64,000 nucleotides of DNA from CAYPNF01 sp964411985. Its GTDB lineage: Bacteria; Verrucomicrobiota; Verrucomicrobiia; Limisphaerales; J093. The position numbers and the translations under genes were made by a program. The notes beneath the pieces are model-generated. The model made no database searches. It was given only the letters and a program-made list of their open reading frames with translations, and was not told the DNA's origin. This document shows, in pieces, positions 35,899 to 45,026 of the stretch (within the stretch, counting starts at the first letter, position 1; every line of letters begins with the position of its first letter). Location: positions 48,473-112,472 of the forward strand of contig CAYPNF010000028.1 in the NCBI GenBank assembly GCA_964411985.1, in the 5' to 3' direction.

Positions 35899-38316
35899 TC
35901 ATTCACAGCGCAACGCATCCATCGGCTGAAGACGCATCGCCCGCCGTGCCGGAACATAGCTGGCCGCGAGCGCAATGAGGGCCACGAGCAGCACCGCCAG
36001 AGTCGCGACCACCCCATAGCGCGCGCTCAACTGCAGGGCCGAAACGTTCAGGCCATAGGCAGCCCCAATCGAAAGGGGCAATCCCAACAGCGCCCCTGCC
36101 AAAGCCAGCTTCAGCCCCTGGGCGAGTACCGACCACAACGTCAGCCGTTGACTCGCTCCCAGCGCCATGCGGATCCCAAACTCCCGCGTCCGGCAGGTTA
36201 CGGACCACGACACGGAGCCGTACAGGCCCACTACCGTGAGGAATAAGGCGAGGATTCCCAGGAAACCCAGCATCCAGAGAAGAATCGAAGTGCGTTGGGC
36301 CATTTCCTTCATCGACTCCTTCATGGTGGAAACCGCGCGCAATCCGAACGTACTGCTCAAGGCCTTCATTTCTTGTCGAACCACTGGAATCCAACGCTGG
36401 GCCGGACCTTGGGTCTCCACAACCAGGCTTCCCCGGAAGGCTTTCTCCTGGCGGACCGGCACATAAAGCAAGGGTTCGTGGCTCTCCTGAATCAGGAGAT
36501 TCTTCACATCTTGCGCCACCCCAACGACCTCACGCGGGGGCGTGTCCATCCCGTCCAGGTAGACGATTTTTCCTAACGCCTCCTCCCCAGGCCAATACTG
36601 CCGGGCCATCGTGTCGCTCACGATCACCACCCGCGCGCCTTCCGCGGTGTCGAACTGGTTGAACGCGCGGCCGCGCAGGAGGTGAATCCCTAAGGTCGCA
36701 AAGAAGTTAGTCTCGACGCTGTTGACCTTGATCTTGGGGAGTCGTGCTGCCTTCACCGCTGCGTGACCGCTGAGTGCGAAGGGTCGGTCGGCCAGGAATC
36801 CATGCGAGGTGCAGGGTACTCGCAGGGCAGCGGTAGTCCGTTGGACGCCAGGCAACCCTTCCAGCCGCGTGCGCAGTTCGGCCAGGTACCTTGGGAACGC
36901 CTCGGGGTCGGTCGCCTTGGCGCTGTTGAAGTCCACCAACACAAGTTCCCGTTGTTCGAAGCCTGGGGCGGCATAGATCACCTTGAAGAAACCGTGCGTG
37001 AGCAACCCAAGTGCAATGAGAAATACCAGCGACACAGCCACTTGTCCCACCACCAGGATGTTTCTTCCCGAGAACCCGCGTCCTCCCCGCCTTCCTCCGC
37101 TGGTCTCTCCCTTCAGCAACGGCGACAGGTCGACCTGAGCCGCGCGCCAGGCAGGGGGCAATCCGGAGAGAAATGCCGTGCAGAACATCAGGGCGACCGC
37201 GGTGGCGAGAACCCGGTGGTCCAGCCGAAAATCAAGTTCGGTTTCCAATGGCGTCGAGATCAGGCTGGGGAGAAGCCGCACCAGCCAATAGGCCATGAGA
37301 AGGCCGAGGAGCGTTCCTGTCGCTGACAACGCCAGGCTTTCCCCCAGTTTTCTCCGGATCAGATGCCACCGGGTCCCTCCCAGAGCCAACCGCGTGGCCG
37401 ATTCGCGCCGACCTTGTTCATTCCTTGCGAGCAGGAGCGCTGCCACGTTGGCACACGCCACGACGAGCACGAGACCCGCCAGAGGAATCACCAGACTCGA
37501 AATCCGGGAACCCTCCTGCCATGCGCTTTGCCAGGGAGAAAGGACCCTTGCGCGTTCGGGTCGGTTACCTGCAGGATAAAGGTCCACCAAGCGGCTCATT
37601 ACGGTGTCCACCTCCGCTTGCGCCTGTTTTCGGCTCGCGCCCTTCTCCAGCGCCCCGAGCAAGGCGATCGTGCGATAGGAGCGGTCGGTCCGGATCCCGT
37701 CGCCCGCCTGAACCAGAGCTTCAAAAGGAACCCAGAGGTGGGGCCGATAGACGCGGTTGTCTCCACGGAAACCTTCGGGCGCCACCCCCGTCACCTGGAA
37801 ATCACGACCTTGAAGTTGCATCACCTTGCCAAGCACCTTGGGCTCTCCGCCAAAACGTTCCTTCCACAGCTGATGGCTGATCACCACCGCTGGCTCGGTG
37901 CAAGCCGCCCCGGGAGGAGCACGGAAGGGGCTTCCCATGGCCAGTTGCCCGCCAAGCACCACGGAGAAGTAATTGCCGGAAACTGCCTCAGCGATGAGTG
38001 TTTCCGCGCCCTCTTCGCCGCTATAGACCACGCCTCGGATTTGCACCGCGGCAACCTCCATCGCCTTGCACTGCGACCCCAGTTCAAGGAAATCGGCCCA
38101 CGGAAACCCGCGCCGATTCCCTTCCATATCCTCCGTGCAGAGGTTCACGAGGGATCGTCCAGCTCCCACCGCGGGAGGCCGGAAGAACGCACCGTCCAGG
38201 GCGCTAAAGAGGGTTGTGTTGATCCCCACTCCAATCGCAATGGAGATGACCGCCACCGAGGTAAACCCGGGCGTCTTCCAAAGGGCCCGCCAAACCTGCA
38301 TCGCATTATTCCACAT
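35899..38316 (-). CDS. Orphan MacB/FtsX-type permease (ADOP family)
   Basis: 805 residues. The protein begins KTPGFTSVAVISIAIGVGINTTLFS, the hallmark of the duplicated orphan permeases known from Acidobacteria and relatives. Two MacB-PCD periplasmic domains alternate with two sets of FtsX-type helices (about 20-45, 270-440 and 680-800). A GTRWHLIRRKLGESLALS segment and its second copy GASQRLTLWSVLAQGLKLALAG are the internal coupling helices. No ATPase gene is next to it, as usual for the family. Function unknown, likely envelope export or signalling. The start at 38316 has a weak GAGAG ribosome site four bases away. Confidence 0.85.
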   Translation of the reverse strand: MWNNAMQVWRALWKTPGFTSVAVISIAIGVGINTTLFSALDGAFFRPPAVGAGRSLVNLCTEDMEGNRRGFPWADFLELGSQCKAMEVAAVQIRGVVYSGEEGAETLIAEAVSGNYFSVVLGGQLAMGSPFRAPPGAACTEPAVVISHQLWKERFGGEPKVLGKVMQLQGRDFQVTGVAPEGFRGDNRVYRPHLWVPFEALVQAGDGIRTDRSYRTIALLGALEKGASRKQAQAEVDTVMSRLVDLYPAGNRPERARVLSPWQSAWQEGSRISSLVIPLAGLVLVVACANVAALLLARNEQGRRESATRLALGGTRWHLIRRKLGESLALSATGTLLGLLMAYWLVRLLPSLISTPLETELDFRLDHRVLATAVALMFCTAFLSGLPPAWRAAQVDLSPLLKGETSGGRRGGRGFSGRNILVVGQVAVSLVFLIALGLLTHGFFKVIYAAPGFEQRELVLVDFNSAKATDPEAFPRYLAELRTRLEGLPGVQRTTAALRVPCTSHGFLADRPFALSGHAAVKAARLPKIKVNSVETNFFATLGIHLLRGRAFNQFDTAEGARVVIVSDTMARQYWPGEEALGKIVYLDGMDTPPREVVGVAQDVKNLLIQESHEPLLYVPVRQEKAFRGSLVVETQGPAQRWIPVVRQEMKALSSTFGLRAVSTMKESMKEMAQRTSILLWMLGFLGILALFLTVVGLYGSVSWSVTCRTREFGIRMALGASQRLTLWSVLAQGLKLALAGALLGLPLSIGAAYGLNVSALQLSARYGVVATLAVLLVALIALAASYVPARRAMRLQPMDALRCE

Positions 38317-38572
38317 ACGCTCTCAACGAATCGAAGACGTTTGTCCCCAACTCAGACAGCCTTGCGGGAGACACCTCACGCTATGGGATGGGTCCCGCAG
38401 CAGGTCGCCGATGGGAGGGACTTTGGTGGTGGTTCGATGGAGGCTTGGAGGCAAATGAATAGGCAGGTTATCTGATCCGCTCTGAGCGCAGCCTGTTACG
38501 ATTGGCGAAAACGCTGGGCGGCACCGCGATCCAGGTCTGGATCCGATATTCCAAACCAGCCAAAGACTTGTA

Positions 38573-38818
38573 ATGGCGGACATGCCGCAGACGTCCTACA
38601 CTGCCGACATCATGGCAATTCTGGCACACCTTCCAACAAGCGGCCTGACGACGGAATATGCGGTGGGCTGGTTCACCCTGGCGCTGATCAACGCGGGATT
38701 GGCTCAGGCCAAAGGTCGCAGCGGTCTGAACTGGTGGCTGGTTTCGCTGCTTCTGGGCCCCATCGCCACTTTCTTGGTGGTGATCCAGGAACCGATCAAG
38801 AAATCGGGCACAGAATGA
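38573..38818 (+). CDS. Small membrane protein, unknown
   Basis: 81 residues with two hydrophobic stretches (TEYAVGWFTLALINAGLAQ and LNWWLVSLLLGPIATFLVVI) separated by AKGRSG, ending in a charged tail. ATG codons at 38573, 38582 and 38612 are all possible starts; the last would still contain both helices. I do not recognise a family beyond the GRSGLNWWLVSLLLGPIA pattern common to tiny inner-membrane proteins. It is divergent from the permease gene. The 256 bases before it hold nothing I can name. Confidence 0.5.
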   Translation: MADMPQTSYTADIMAILAHLPTSGLTTEYAVGWFTLALINAGLAQAKGRSGLNWWLVSLLLGPIATFLVVIQEPIKKSGTE

Positions 38819-38911
38819 TCATTCTGGACGGGCACGGTAGAGGGAGTGGGTTCCACTCACCGGCCAGTTTCAGGTGGCACAAACAGCCCGAACTGCCGTT
38901 TCGGCTACCTA

Positions 38912-39022
38912 CGCCGAGGTATCGGCGGGCAGGCCGACACGGCCGAGTCGGCAGGGCTTTCGCGTTTGCACGTCACGCAGGTCAGGCGACCTGCGAAACA
39001 GCAGCCTGGCAGGCTGCGGCAC
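38912..39022. repeat. Array of four hairpins, including a variant copy of the double-hairpin repeat
   Basis: Four perfect inverted repeats stand in a row: 38912-38917/38922-38927 (CGCCGA, loop GGTA), 38933-38938/38947-38952 (GCCGAC), 38977-38983/38988-38994 (GCAGGTC, loop AGGC) and 39001-39007/39011-39017 (GCAGCCT, loop GGC). The last two, with the linker GAAACA and tail GGCAC, are the same layout as the repeats at 53639 and 54173 but with different, still complementary, arms. The array lies in the ~300-base gap before the 877-residue glycosidase-like gene; no coding sequence is evident. Confidence 0.8.
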
Positions 39023-39114
39023 AGGAACGGATGCTGCCCGAACCGGCATAACCAGGAGTATCTGCACAGGCCCTCGACAGGGAGGCGGAGACCGGATAGC
39101 GTTATTCCGTTCCT

Positions 39115-41748
39115 ATGAGCCAACCTTCAGGATTTGTATCTGTTCGCGGGTGCAGACGCGCTGCACGGCGGTATGCGGCTTGCATCGCGTTGCTGAGTTT
39201 GAGTTTTTGTGTGGCAGGGGATTCGCTTGGGCCGAAGGAGCGGCAGGCGGACTTTCGTTATGCACCCTCGGACTGGCAGACATGCATTGGGCTGCCCGAT
39301 GACTGGCAGAAGACGTTGGTGGGGAAGGATGGCGCCTTACTTTATGATTATCCCGGTCCGCGCTCTGGTTTTCGACTGAAAGTCTTGGGTTCTTTGGACG
39401 AGGGTTCGCAGTGGATAGGGCAGGAGTTGGCCTCGCCGCGCATCCCGATTGTACGGACGTTTCGGAGGTCTCCGTCGTTGGAGGTGTTGGAAGAGGCTTT
39501 TGCGTTGCCACCCGAGGCGACTCCTTTGGCCGCCCGGACGCGAACGGAAGCGGCAGTGGAGCGTCAGGGTGAACAGACTGGAATGGCCAATTGGGCGTCG
39601 CCACTGATCCCTTGTGATCCGTCTTTTCGCAACGTGGCGGTGGGCTGGGCCAAACCGATTCAGTACCGGGTGAAAGTGGACCGGCGCAAGCAGTACGGCG
39701 TGGCGTTCGGCCTGTGCGAAGGTTGGCATACAAACGCAGCCGAGCGTGTGTTGGAGTTGAAGGTGGAAGGTAAGACGGTCCGCACGGTCGACATGGTGCG
39801 GGAGGCCGGACGCAATCTTCCGCGCGTGTTTCCGTTTGTCGTGCAGGATGAGAATGTTGATGGCTGGCTTGATTTGGAGGTGAGCGCTTCCGCGCAGTCA
39901 CGCGACAAGAACACTATCCTCAACTTGTTTTGGGTTCTTGAGGGGGGGGCCTTGCCGGAGGCGGATGAATTGGTGCGGGGGAATGTCGCCCGACCGGCAC
40001 TCGTACGGCAGGATGGCAGTGTGCCGACGGCCTCGAGTCAGAAGCCGCGGTATGATGCGGTGATAGCCACGTACCGGAATACTTCCTTCGCGCCGGTGGA
40101 GGCATCTCCCGTGGTCCGAGTGGAGACGGATGCTGAGGTGAAGTCGTCTGAGAATGGCGAGCAGGTTCATTTGGGAGCGCTGACCACGCTTTTTGCCTCC
40201 CAACCGGTGATAGGACTGGAGCGTAAGAGGGAATTGACCCTCTTGAAACTGGCTCCCCGGACCCTTGCGCCCGGCGAGGAGTATCGGGTGATCTGGGTGG
40301 TGGGGCGGGGGGTATCGGTGCCGCGCCTGGGCTTGCAGAATTCGGCAGAGCTCCGTAGCGCCGCGGCTCGGTTCTGGCAACGCGTGGATCTTCCTTATGA
40401 TGCCATTCAGGTGCCTGACCCGGCGATTCAGTCGTTACTGGATTCGTCCCTGCGCAACATTTACCAAGCGCGAGAGATCAAGAAGGGGCTTCCTGCTTTT
40501 CAAGTGGGGCCGACCTGTTACCGTGGGTTATGGGTGGTGGACGGCTCGTTTCTGATGGAGTCGGTCGCGTTCGTAGGCCGCGCCGAGGAGGCACGCCGTG
40601 GGATTCAGTATCTGTTGAGTTTTCAGCGTGAGGATGGGGCGTTCATGTTGATGGACAAGCATTGGAAAGAGACAGGGATCGTGCTCTGGGCGGTGGCGCG
40701 GCATGCGAAACTGACCGGGGATAAGGCCTGGCTGCGGAGCGTTTGGCCGAAGGTGGAGAAGGCGTTTGGTTACGTTCGCACGATGCGCGCAATGACGGAT
40801 CCCAAGGCCCCCAACTATCGCCTGATCCCGGCGGGCTTCAGCGATGGTGGGTTGGGGGAGGTTGTGTGCGAGTATACAAATCCTTATTGGACCATGGCAG
40901 GACTGCGGGCAGCGGTCGAGGCGGCGCGATGGCTGGGCCGAAACGATCAGGCGGCCGAATGGGATCGCGAATATCAGGATTTCCTTCAGACCTACCGGGC
41001 TGCAGCGGACCGGGACCGGAAGACGGACACGGCGGGCAATTCCTATGTTCCGATTCGGATGGAGCGGATGGAAGGTATCCGGCCTCAGCGCGCCCAGTGG
41101 GCTTTTTGCCATGCGGTGTTTCCGGGGCAGGTCTTTGCTGCTGACGATCCCATTGTTCAAGGCAACATGAAGATGCTCGAGGAGACGGAGCGGGAGGGAA
41201 TGGTGTGGGGGACCGGGTGGATTGCTGATGGTCTTTGGAACTACTTCGCCTCGTTCTATGGGCATGCTTGGCTGTGGTTGGGTCGTGGGAGCAAGGCGGC
41301 GGATTCGCTTTATGCTTTTGCCAACCACGCTTCCCCGCTGCTTTGCTGGCGGGAGGAGCAGATGCGTAAAGGCGGAGGAAGTAACGTGGTGGGGGATATG
41401 CCCCACAATTGGGCCAGCGCGGAGTTCATCCGGTTGGTTCGGCATATGCTCGTTCTGGAGAGGGGAACGGAGCTTCATCTCTGCGAAGGACTTCCGATGG
41501 AATGGTTGGTCCCTGGAAAAACCCTCAGGTTGAAGAACATCCAGACCGAGTTTGGTCCAATTCGCTTCTCCATTTCAGTGAATGAGATTGGCACTCAGGC
41601 GGTGGTGCGGTTGAACGCTTTGAAACGAACGGTACCAAGCCGGATCGTACTCCACCGAGCAGGGTGGGGCACAGAGGCTGATGTTTTAGAAATGCCTCTG
41701 GGTAAAGATGTTAAAGTGGTAGTATCCTTGAAACCTCGATCCAGCTGA
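39115..41748 (+). CDS. Secreted (alpha/alpha)6 glycosidase-like protein, unassigned family
   Basis: 877 residues. A long basic N-terminus leads to a signal core (CIALLSLSFCVAGD). Residues about 180-275 look like a carbohydrate-binding beta domain (YRVKVDRRKQYGVAFGLCEGW); from about 440 to 800 the pattern is a six-hairpin barrel (RGLWVVDGSFLMESV, GAFMLMDKHWKETGIVLWAV, NPYWTMAGLRAAVEAA, DMPHNWASAEFIRLVRHML), then a beta C-terminal cap (PGKTLRLKNIQTEFGPI). This resembles GH15/GH78/GH116-type exo-glycosidases, but I cannot name a family. Candidate acids include Asp in WVVDGSF and Glu in DKHWKETG. Confidence 0.65.
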   Translation: MSQPSGFVSVRGCRRAARRYAACIALLSLSFCVAGDSLGPKERQADFRYAPSDWQTCIGLPDDWQKTLVGKDGALLYDYPGPRSGFRLKVLGSLDEGSQWIGQELASPRIPIVRTFRRSPSLEVLEEAFALPPEATPLAARTRTEAAVERQGEQTGMANWASPLIPCDPSFRNVAVGWAKPIQYRVKVDRRKQYGVAFGLCEGWHTNAAERVLELKVEGKTVRTVDMVREAGRNLPRVFPFVVQDENVDGWLDLEVSASAQSRDKNTILNLFWVLEGGALPEADELVRGNVARPALVRQDGSVPTASSQKPRYDAVIATYRNTSFAPVEASPVVRVETDAEVKSSENGEQVHLGALTTLFASQPVIGLERKRELTLLKLAPRTLAPGEEYRVIWVVGRGVSVPRLGLQNSAELRSAAARFWQRVDLPYDAIQVPDPAIQSLLDSSLRNIYQAREIKKGLPAFQVGPTCYRGLWVVDGSFLMESVAFVGRAEEARRGIQYLLSFQREDGAFMLMDKHWKETGIVLWAVARHAKLTGDKAWLRSVWPKVEKAFGYVRTMRAMTDPKAPNYRLIPAGFSDGGLGEVVCEYTNPYWTMAGLRAAVEAARWLGRNDQAAEWDREYQDFLQTYRAAADRDRKTDTAGNSYVPIRMERMEGIRPQRAQWAFCHAVFPGQVFAADDPIVQGNMKMLEETEREGMVWGTGWIADGLWNYFASFYGHAWLWLGRGSKAADSLYAFANHASPLLCWREEQMRKGGGSNVVGDMPHNWASAEFIRLVRHMLVLERGTELHLCEGLPMEWLVPGKTLRLKNIQTEFGPIRFSISVNEIGTQAVVRLNALKRTVPSRIVLHRAGWGTEADVLEMPLGKDVKVVVSLKPRSS

Positions 41749-41836
41749 GGGGTTCGAATTCAAGTTGAGCGAATCCCTGCTTGAATGAGCCCGGATGATG
41801 GATCGTCAGACTAGCAACATTCAGATCAATCAAAAC

Positions 41837-43126
41837 ATGAACCTGACCCGCCGACAGTTCCTTGCTCGGACGGCCACGGCATCTTTGGCCGCGCCCGTTC
41901 TGCTTCCTTCCCACGTTTGGAGCGCCCAGGGCGATGCGAAACCCAACAACCGCCTCACGATGGCCTTCATCGGGGTGGGAAAACAAGGTCGCCACCTCCT
42001 CGGCAGCTTCCTGCCCCATGAGAGCGTTCAGATTGTCGCTGTCAACGATGTGGACACGACCCGCCGCCTGCATCACAAGAAGATGGTGGAGGACTTCTAC
42101 ACCACCAAGCAGGACAAGGATTTCAAAGGTTGTGCGGAGTACAAGGACTTCCGTGAGATTCTCAGCCGCAAAGACATCGACACAGTGGTGATTGCCACTC
42201 CCGATCATTGGCACGCGTATCCCGCGGTGATGGCAGCGAATGCCAAAAAGGACATTTATTGCGAAAAACCCTTGTCGCTGACCATCCACGAGGCGAGGGC
42301 GATGGCGAATGCGACTCGCAAAAACAACATCGTTTTCCAGACTGGATCGATGCAGCGCTCGGATAGCGCCTTTTGGAAGGCTTGCTCGTTGGTGCGCAAT
42401 GGCGCGATCGGCAAGGTCAAAGAGGTCTTTATTTCCATCGGGGGACCAAGCAAACCGTGCGATCTGCCCGAAGAGGCCATGGAGCCAGGTTTAGACTGGG
42501 ACTTCTGGTTGGGGCAAGCCCCGAAGCGTCCCTACAACTCCATCCTGAGCCCGCGTGGTGTGCACGACAACTTCCCGGATTGGCGCAACTACCGGGAATA
42601 CTCGGGTGGCATGATGACCGACTGGGGCGCTCACCACTTCGACATTGCCCAATGGGGGCTAGGAATGGACGAAAGCGGCCCGGTGGAGATCATTCCTCCC
42701 AATGGGAGCGACGTGAAGCGGTTGACCTACAAGTATGCCAACGGCACGGTCATGTACCACGGAGGACTCGAAGGATATGGCTTTGGTGTCGTGTTTGTGG
42801 GTGAAAAAGGGAAAATCTGCTGTGATCGCGGCCGTTTCAAGGCAGAGCCGAAGGAACTCGAGGACACCAAATTCGATCAACTTCCGATTCAGCTCTACAA
42901 GAGCAACAACCACTACAAGGACTTTGTGGATTGTGTCCGCAGTCGTAAACGTCCGATTTGCGACGTGGAAATTGGCGCGCGGTCGGCAACGGTTTGCCAT
43001 CTCGGCAATCACGCCTATTGGAACAAGCGCCCGCTCAAGTGGGATCCGAAGAAAGAGGAATTTGTTGGCGATAAAGAAGCCAACTCCTGGAAGACTCGCG
43101 AAGTGCGCGGCCCGTGGAAGGTGTAG
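41837..43126 (+). CDS. Gfo/Idh/MocA-family oxidoreductase with RR signal peptide
   Basis: 429 residues from the ATG at 41837, which opens MNLTRRQFLARTATASLAAP, a twin-arginine signal; an ATG 14 codons upstream would bury it. The Rossmann part has FIGVGKQGRH and VNDVD, followed by CEKPLSLTIHEA with the catalytic Lys, and a C-terminal beta-sheet domain with GGMMTDWGAHHFDIAQWGL. Secreted members of this family are abundant in Planctomycetes and Verrucomicrobia and some act as glycoside hydrolases (GH109-like) or sugar oxidoreductases. It follows the glycosidase-like gene by 88 bases and is followed by a strong hairpin. Confidence 0.9.
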   Translation: MNLTRRQFLARTATASLAAPVLLPSHVWSAQGDAKPNNRLTMAFIGVGKQGRHLLGSFLPHESVQIVAVNDVDTTRRLHHKKMVEDFYTTKQDKDFKGCAEYKDFREILSRKDIDTVVIATPDHWHAYPAVMAANAKKDIYCEKPLSLTIHEARAMANATRKNNIVFQTGSMQRSDSAFWKACSLVRNGAIGKVKEVFISIGGPSKPCDLPEEAMEPGLDWDFWLGQAPKRPYNSILSPRGVHDNFPDWRNYREYSGGMMTDWGAHHFDIAQWGLGMDESGPVEIIPPNGSDVKRLTYKYANGTVMYHGGLEGYGFGVVFVGEKGKICCDRGRFKAEPKELEDTKFDQLPIQLYKSNNHYKDFVDCVRSRKRPICDVEIGARSATVCHLGNHAYWNKRPLKWDPKKEEFVGDKEANSWKTREVRGPWKV

Positions 43127-43168
43127 CTTGTAGTGCGCCTGCTGGCTGCTTACCTGCCTGAAAAGTAC

Positions 43169-43196
43169 TGAGGAGAGGCACGAATGCCTCTCCTCA
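43169..43196 (+). terminator. Hairpin terminator-like structure after the oxidoreductase gene
   Basis: A perfect 11-bp stem (TGAGGAGAGGC with GCCTCTCCTCA) and 6-base loop ACGAAT lie 42 bases past the stop. There is no T-run, so it may be a factor-dependent terminator or an mRNA-stabilising end. Confidence 0.6.
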
Positions 43197-43281
43197 GGAA
43201 CGGATTGCACTTGAGATCCCCCCCCCGGAGCGGTCCTCCAGAGTACCGCCCTGACCCCGCGGGATCCTGAGACCGATCACC

Positions 43282-43641
43282 TTACCCTTTGGTGGTACCA
43301 GTCGCGCTACCAGTATTCACCGGGGTCGCAACCCGAGATTCCTGTTCACTTTCCCCGGACCGAGGGGTGGGGGTGGTTTGATCGACCCGGTTGGTATCAT
43401 CCTTGGCGTCTGCGAAAAGGCCCTTATGGGTGTCCAGAGGTCCGGCCTGCACTTTGGCGATAAACCCTTGCGCCCGAGGAGCAAAATGGCCGATGGACCC
43501 ATAGAACTGGAACAAAGTGGCCAAGGTTGCGACCAGCAGGCTTGCGTAGACGACCGACTCCCCTTTCGAGGGGTGAGCCGGTGAAGGTAATCGTGGAGTT
43601 ATCCTCGCCCGATCTGCGTCCGATGCCAATTCTGTATTCAT
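43282..43641 (-). CDS. Small single-span membrane protein, unknown
   Basis: 119 residues. An AAGGG ribosome site sits four bases before the ATG. The protein has a soluble N-terminus (about 1-28), one hydrophobic helix (SVVYASLLVATLATLFQFYG) and a hydrophilic Thr/Ser-rich C-terminus. No family is recognised. It lies in the convergent gap behind the oxidoreductase and ahead of (downstream of) the beta-carbonic anhydrase on the same strand, with 115 bases between them. Confidence 0.5.
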   Translation of the reverse strand: MNTELASDADRARITPRLPSPAHPSKGESVVYASLLVATLATLFQFYGSIGHFAPRAQGFIAKVQAGPLDTHKGLFADAKDDTNRVDQTTPTPRSGESEQESRVATPVNTGSATGTTKG

Positions 43642-43756
43642 AACGCCCTTATCCTAGGCCAAAAGGCGGTTTTGACCTACGGACATGTGACCACCCGCAC
43701 GGCTCTGGGATGAACCGCTCGATCTGAGGGTCAGGACGCTGGGGATGAACCGCAGA

Positions 43757-44734
43757 TCAGTGCGCCGCCGCCTTCTTCTTAGTTGGCTCCGGGGTTGCGG
43801 CAGCCGTCTTGGCTGAAGCCTTGGACTTGGCGGCTGGGGCTGGTTCGGCGTGTTCCGTTGGGGCTGTCGGATGCGTTTCCGTGGCGGCAGGGGAGGAAGC
43901 TGCCTCAGTCGTGGTGGCGCTCGCCGTCGAGGTGGGAGCATGTTCCGCAGAGGCCGTTTCTTGGGCTGGGGACTTCTTGGAGGCTTCAACGAGGATTCTT
44001 TTGATATCCGGGTGCGACCCCAGCCATTTCACGGTGCCGGACTCCAGGTCATACAGGGCACCAACCATATGGACTTGAGACTCGATGACGAGATCCCGCA
44101 CAACTTCGCTTTGCTTGAGGACTTCCTCCATGACATTCCAGATATTGGCTTCGATCGCCTTGGGAACGAGCTCCTCAGGGCTGGGCTTTTGAGCCTTGGC
44201 TTTGTCGGCCGCAGGCTGGATCTTCTCCGCCAGCTTGACAAGGTGGCCATGCAACTCCGCGCCGGTAGCGACGGCGGTAACCGCGCCGCACCTAGTGTGC
44301 CCCATCACCACGAAGAGCGGCGTGCCCAAGTGGCCCAATCCGTATTCGATGGTCGCCAGTTCGCTGAGTCCTGCGACGTTGCCCGCCACGCGTACCACGA
44401 AAAGGTCACCGATGCCGCGATCGAAGATCAGTTCTACGGGATCGCGGGAGTCGGAGCAGGCAAGGACGGTGGCAAACGGCTGTTGACCCTCGACCACCGT
44501 GAGTTTGCGCTGTTCGGCATCGAGGTTGGGATGCTGCATTTGGCCCGATACGTAGCGGCTGTTCCCCTCCTTGAGCAGGGTCAGCGTGGCTTCCCGGAGC
44601 AGTTTCATGTGCGCCTTGGGGATCGCAGCGGATTCTGCGCCAAAGCAGCAAGAACTTTGATAGGTAAGAGAGATCAGCAGCGCGGTAGCCGCATGCTGAC
44701 AGACGAGCGATTTCAAAATCTTCTTCAAAGACAT
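43757..44734 (-). CDS. Secreted beta-carbonic anhydrase with Ala/Pro/Lys-rich tail
   Basis: 325 residues from the ATG at 44734, chosen because it starts a signal peptide (MSLKKILKSLVCQHAATALLI to CCFGAE); the open frame runs 110 codons further upstream without family similarity. The beta-CA zinc site is complete: Cys93-x-Asp95-x-Arg97 in ACSDSRD and His146/Cys149 in GHTRCGA. It hydrates CO2, here apparently outside the cytoplasm. The last ~73 residues are a low-complexity Ala/Pro/Thr/Lys tail ending KKKAAAH, like a histone-type or wall-binding extension, absent from usual beta-CAs. Confidence 0.9.
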   Translation of the reverse strand: MSLKKILKSLVCQHAATALLISLTYQSSCCFGAESAAIPKAHMKLLREATLTLLKEGNSRYVSGQMQHPNLDAEQRKLTVVEGQQPFATVLACSDSRDPVELIFDRGIGDLFVVRVAGNVAGLSELATIEYGLGHLGTPLFVVMGHTRCGAVTAVATGAELHGHLVKLAEKIQPAADKAKAQKPSPEELVPKAIEANIWNVMEEVLKQSEVVRDLVIESQVHMVGALYDLESGTVKWLGSHPDIKRILVEASKKSPAQETASAEHAPTSTASATTTEAASSPAATETHPTAPTEHAEPAPAAKSKASAKTAAATPEPTKKKAAAH

Positions 44735-45026
44735 AAGACTGTGAGTGGGGACGTTCCGGCTTGCCTGGATGAGTTGCAGGGACTGAGCCGGCTGAACCCC
44801 ACAGATGGGTTTATCGGCAGAAACGGGTTGGGCCTTGAAAGGCTTTTCAGTTAGGTGTGGAGGGGTCCTCACCGCGTCCGGGGGAAAAGGTATATCCCAA
44901 GGCGGCGGGTTGCGGAGAACCCGGCCGAAGGCGGCCTCAGGGGCGAGAATCCCCGGTTCTGGGATTGATTTCCTAAGGCATCCACGTGTAACTGGTTTGG
45001 CGAAAGGCGAGCTTTCGTCTGCATCC
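44735..45026. other. Divergent promoter/leader gap between carbonic anhydrase and RHS gene
   Basis: No gene is seen in these 292 bases. On the RHS side there are several short inverted repeats: CGGGTT/AACCCG at 44906-44911/44918-44923, and CGAAAG/CTTTCG at 45001-45006/45012-45017, ten bases before the RHS start, where it would cover the purine-rich AAAGG. No riboswitch class is recognised. Confidence 0.4.

Noticed and set aside
38912..39022. Hairpin array as CRISPR or tRNA cluster
   Set aside because: No repeat-spacer periodicity and no cloverleaf or CCA end; arms differ from hairpin to hairpin.
43850..44854. 334-codon plus-strand open frame opposite the beta-carbonic anhydrase
   Set aside because: Arg/Gly-rich shadow of the low-complexity tail and CA domain; no independent support.
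44735..45026. Riboswitch before the RHS gene
   Set aside because: Short hairpins exist but no consensus of a known riboswitch class could be matched by eye.
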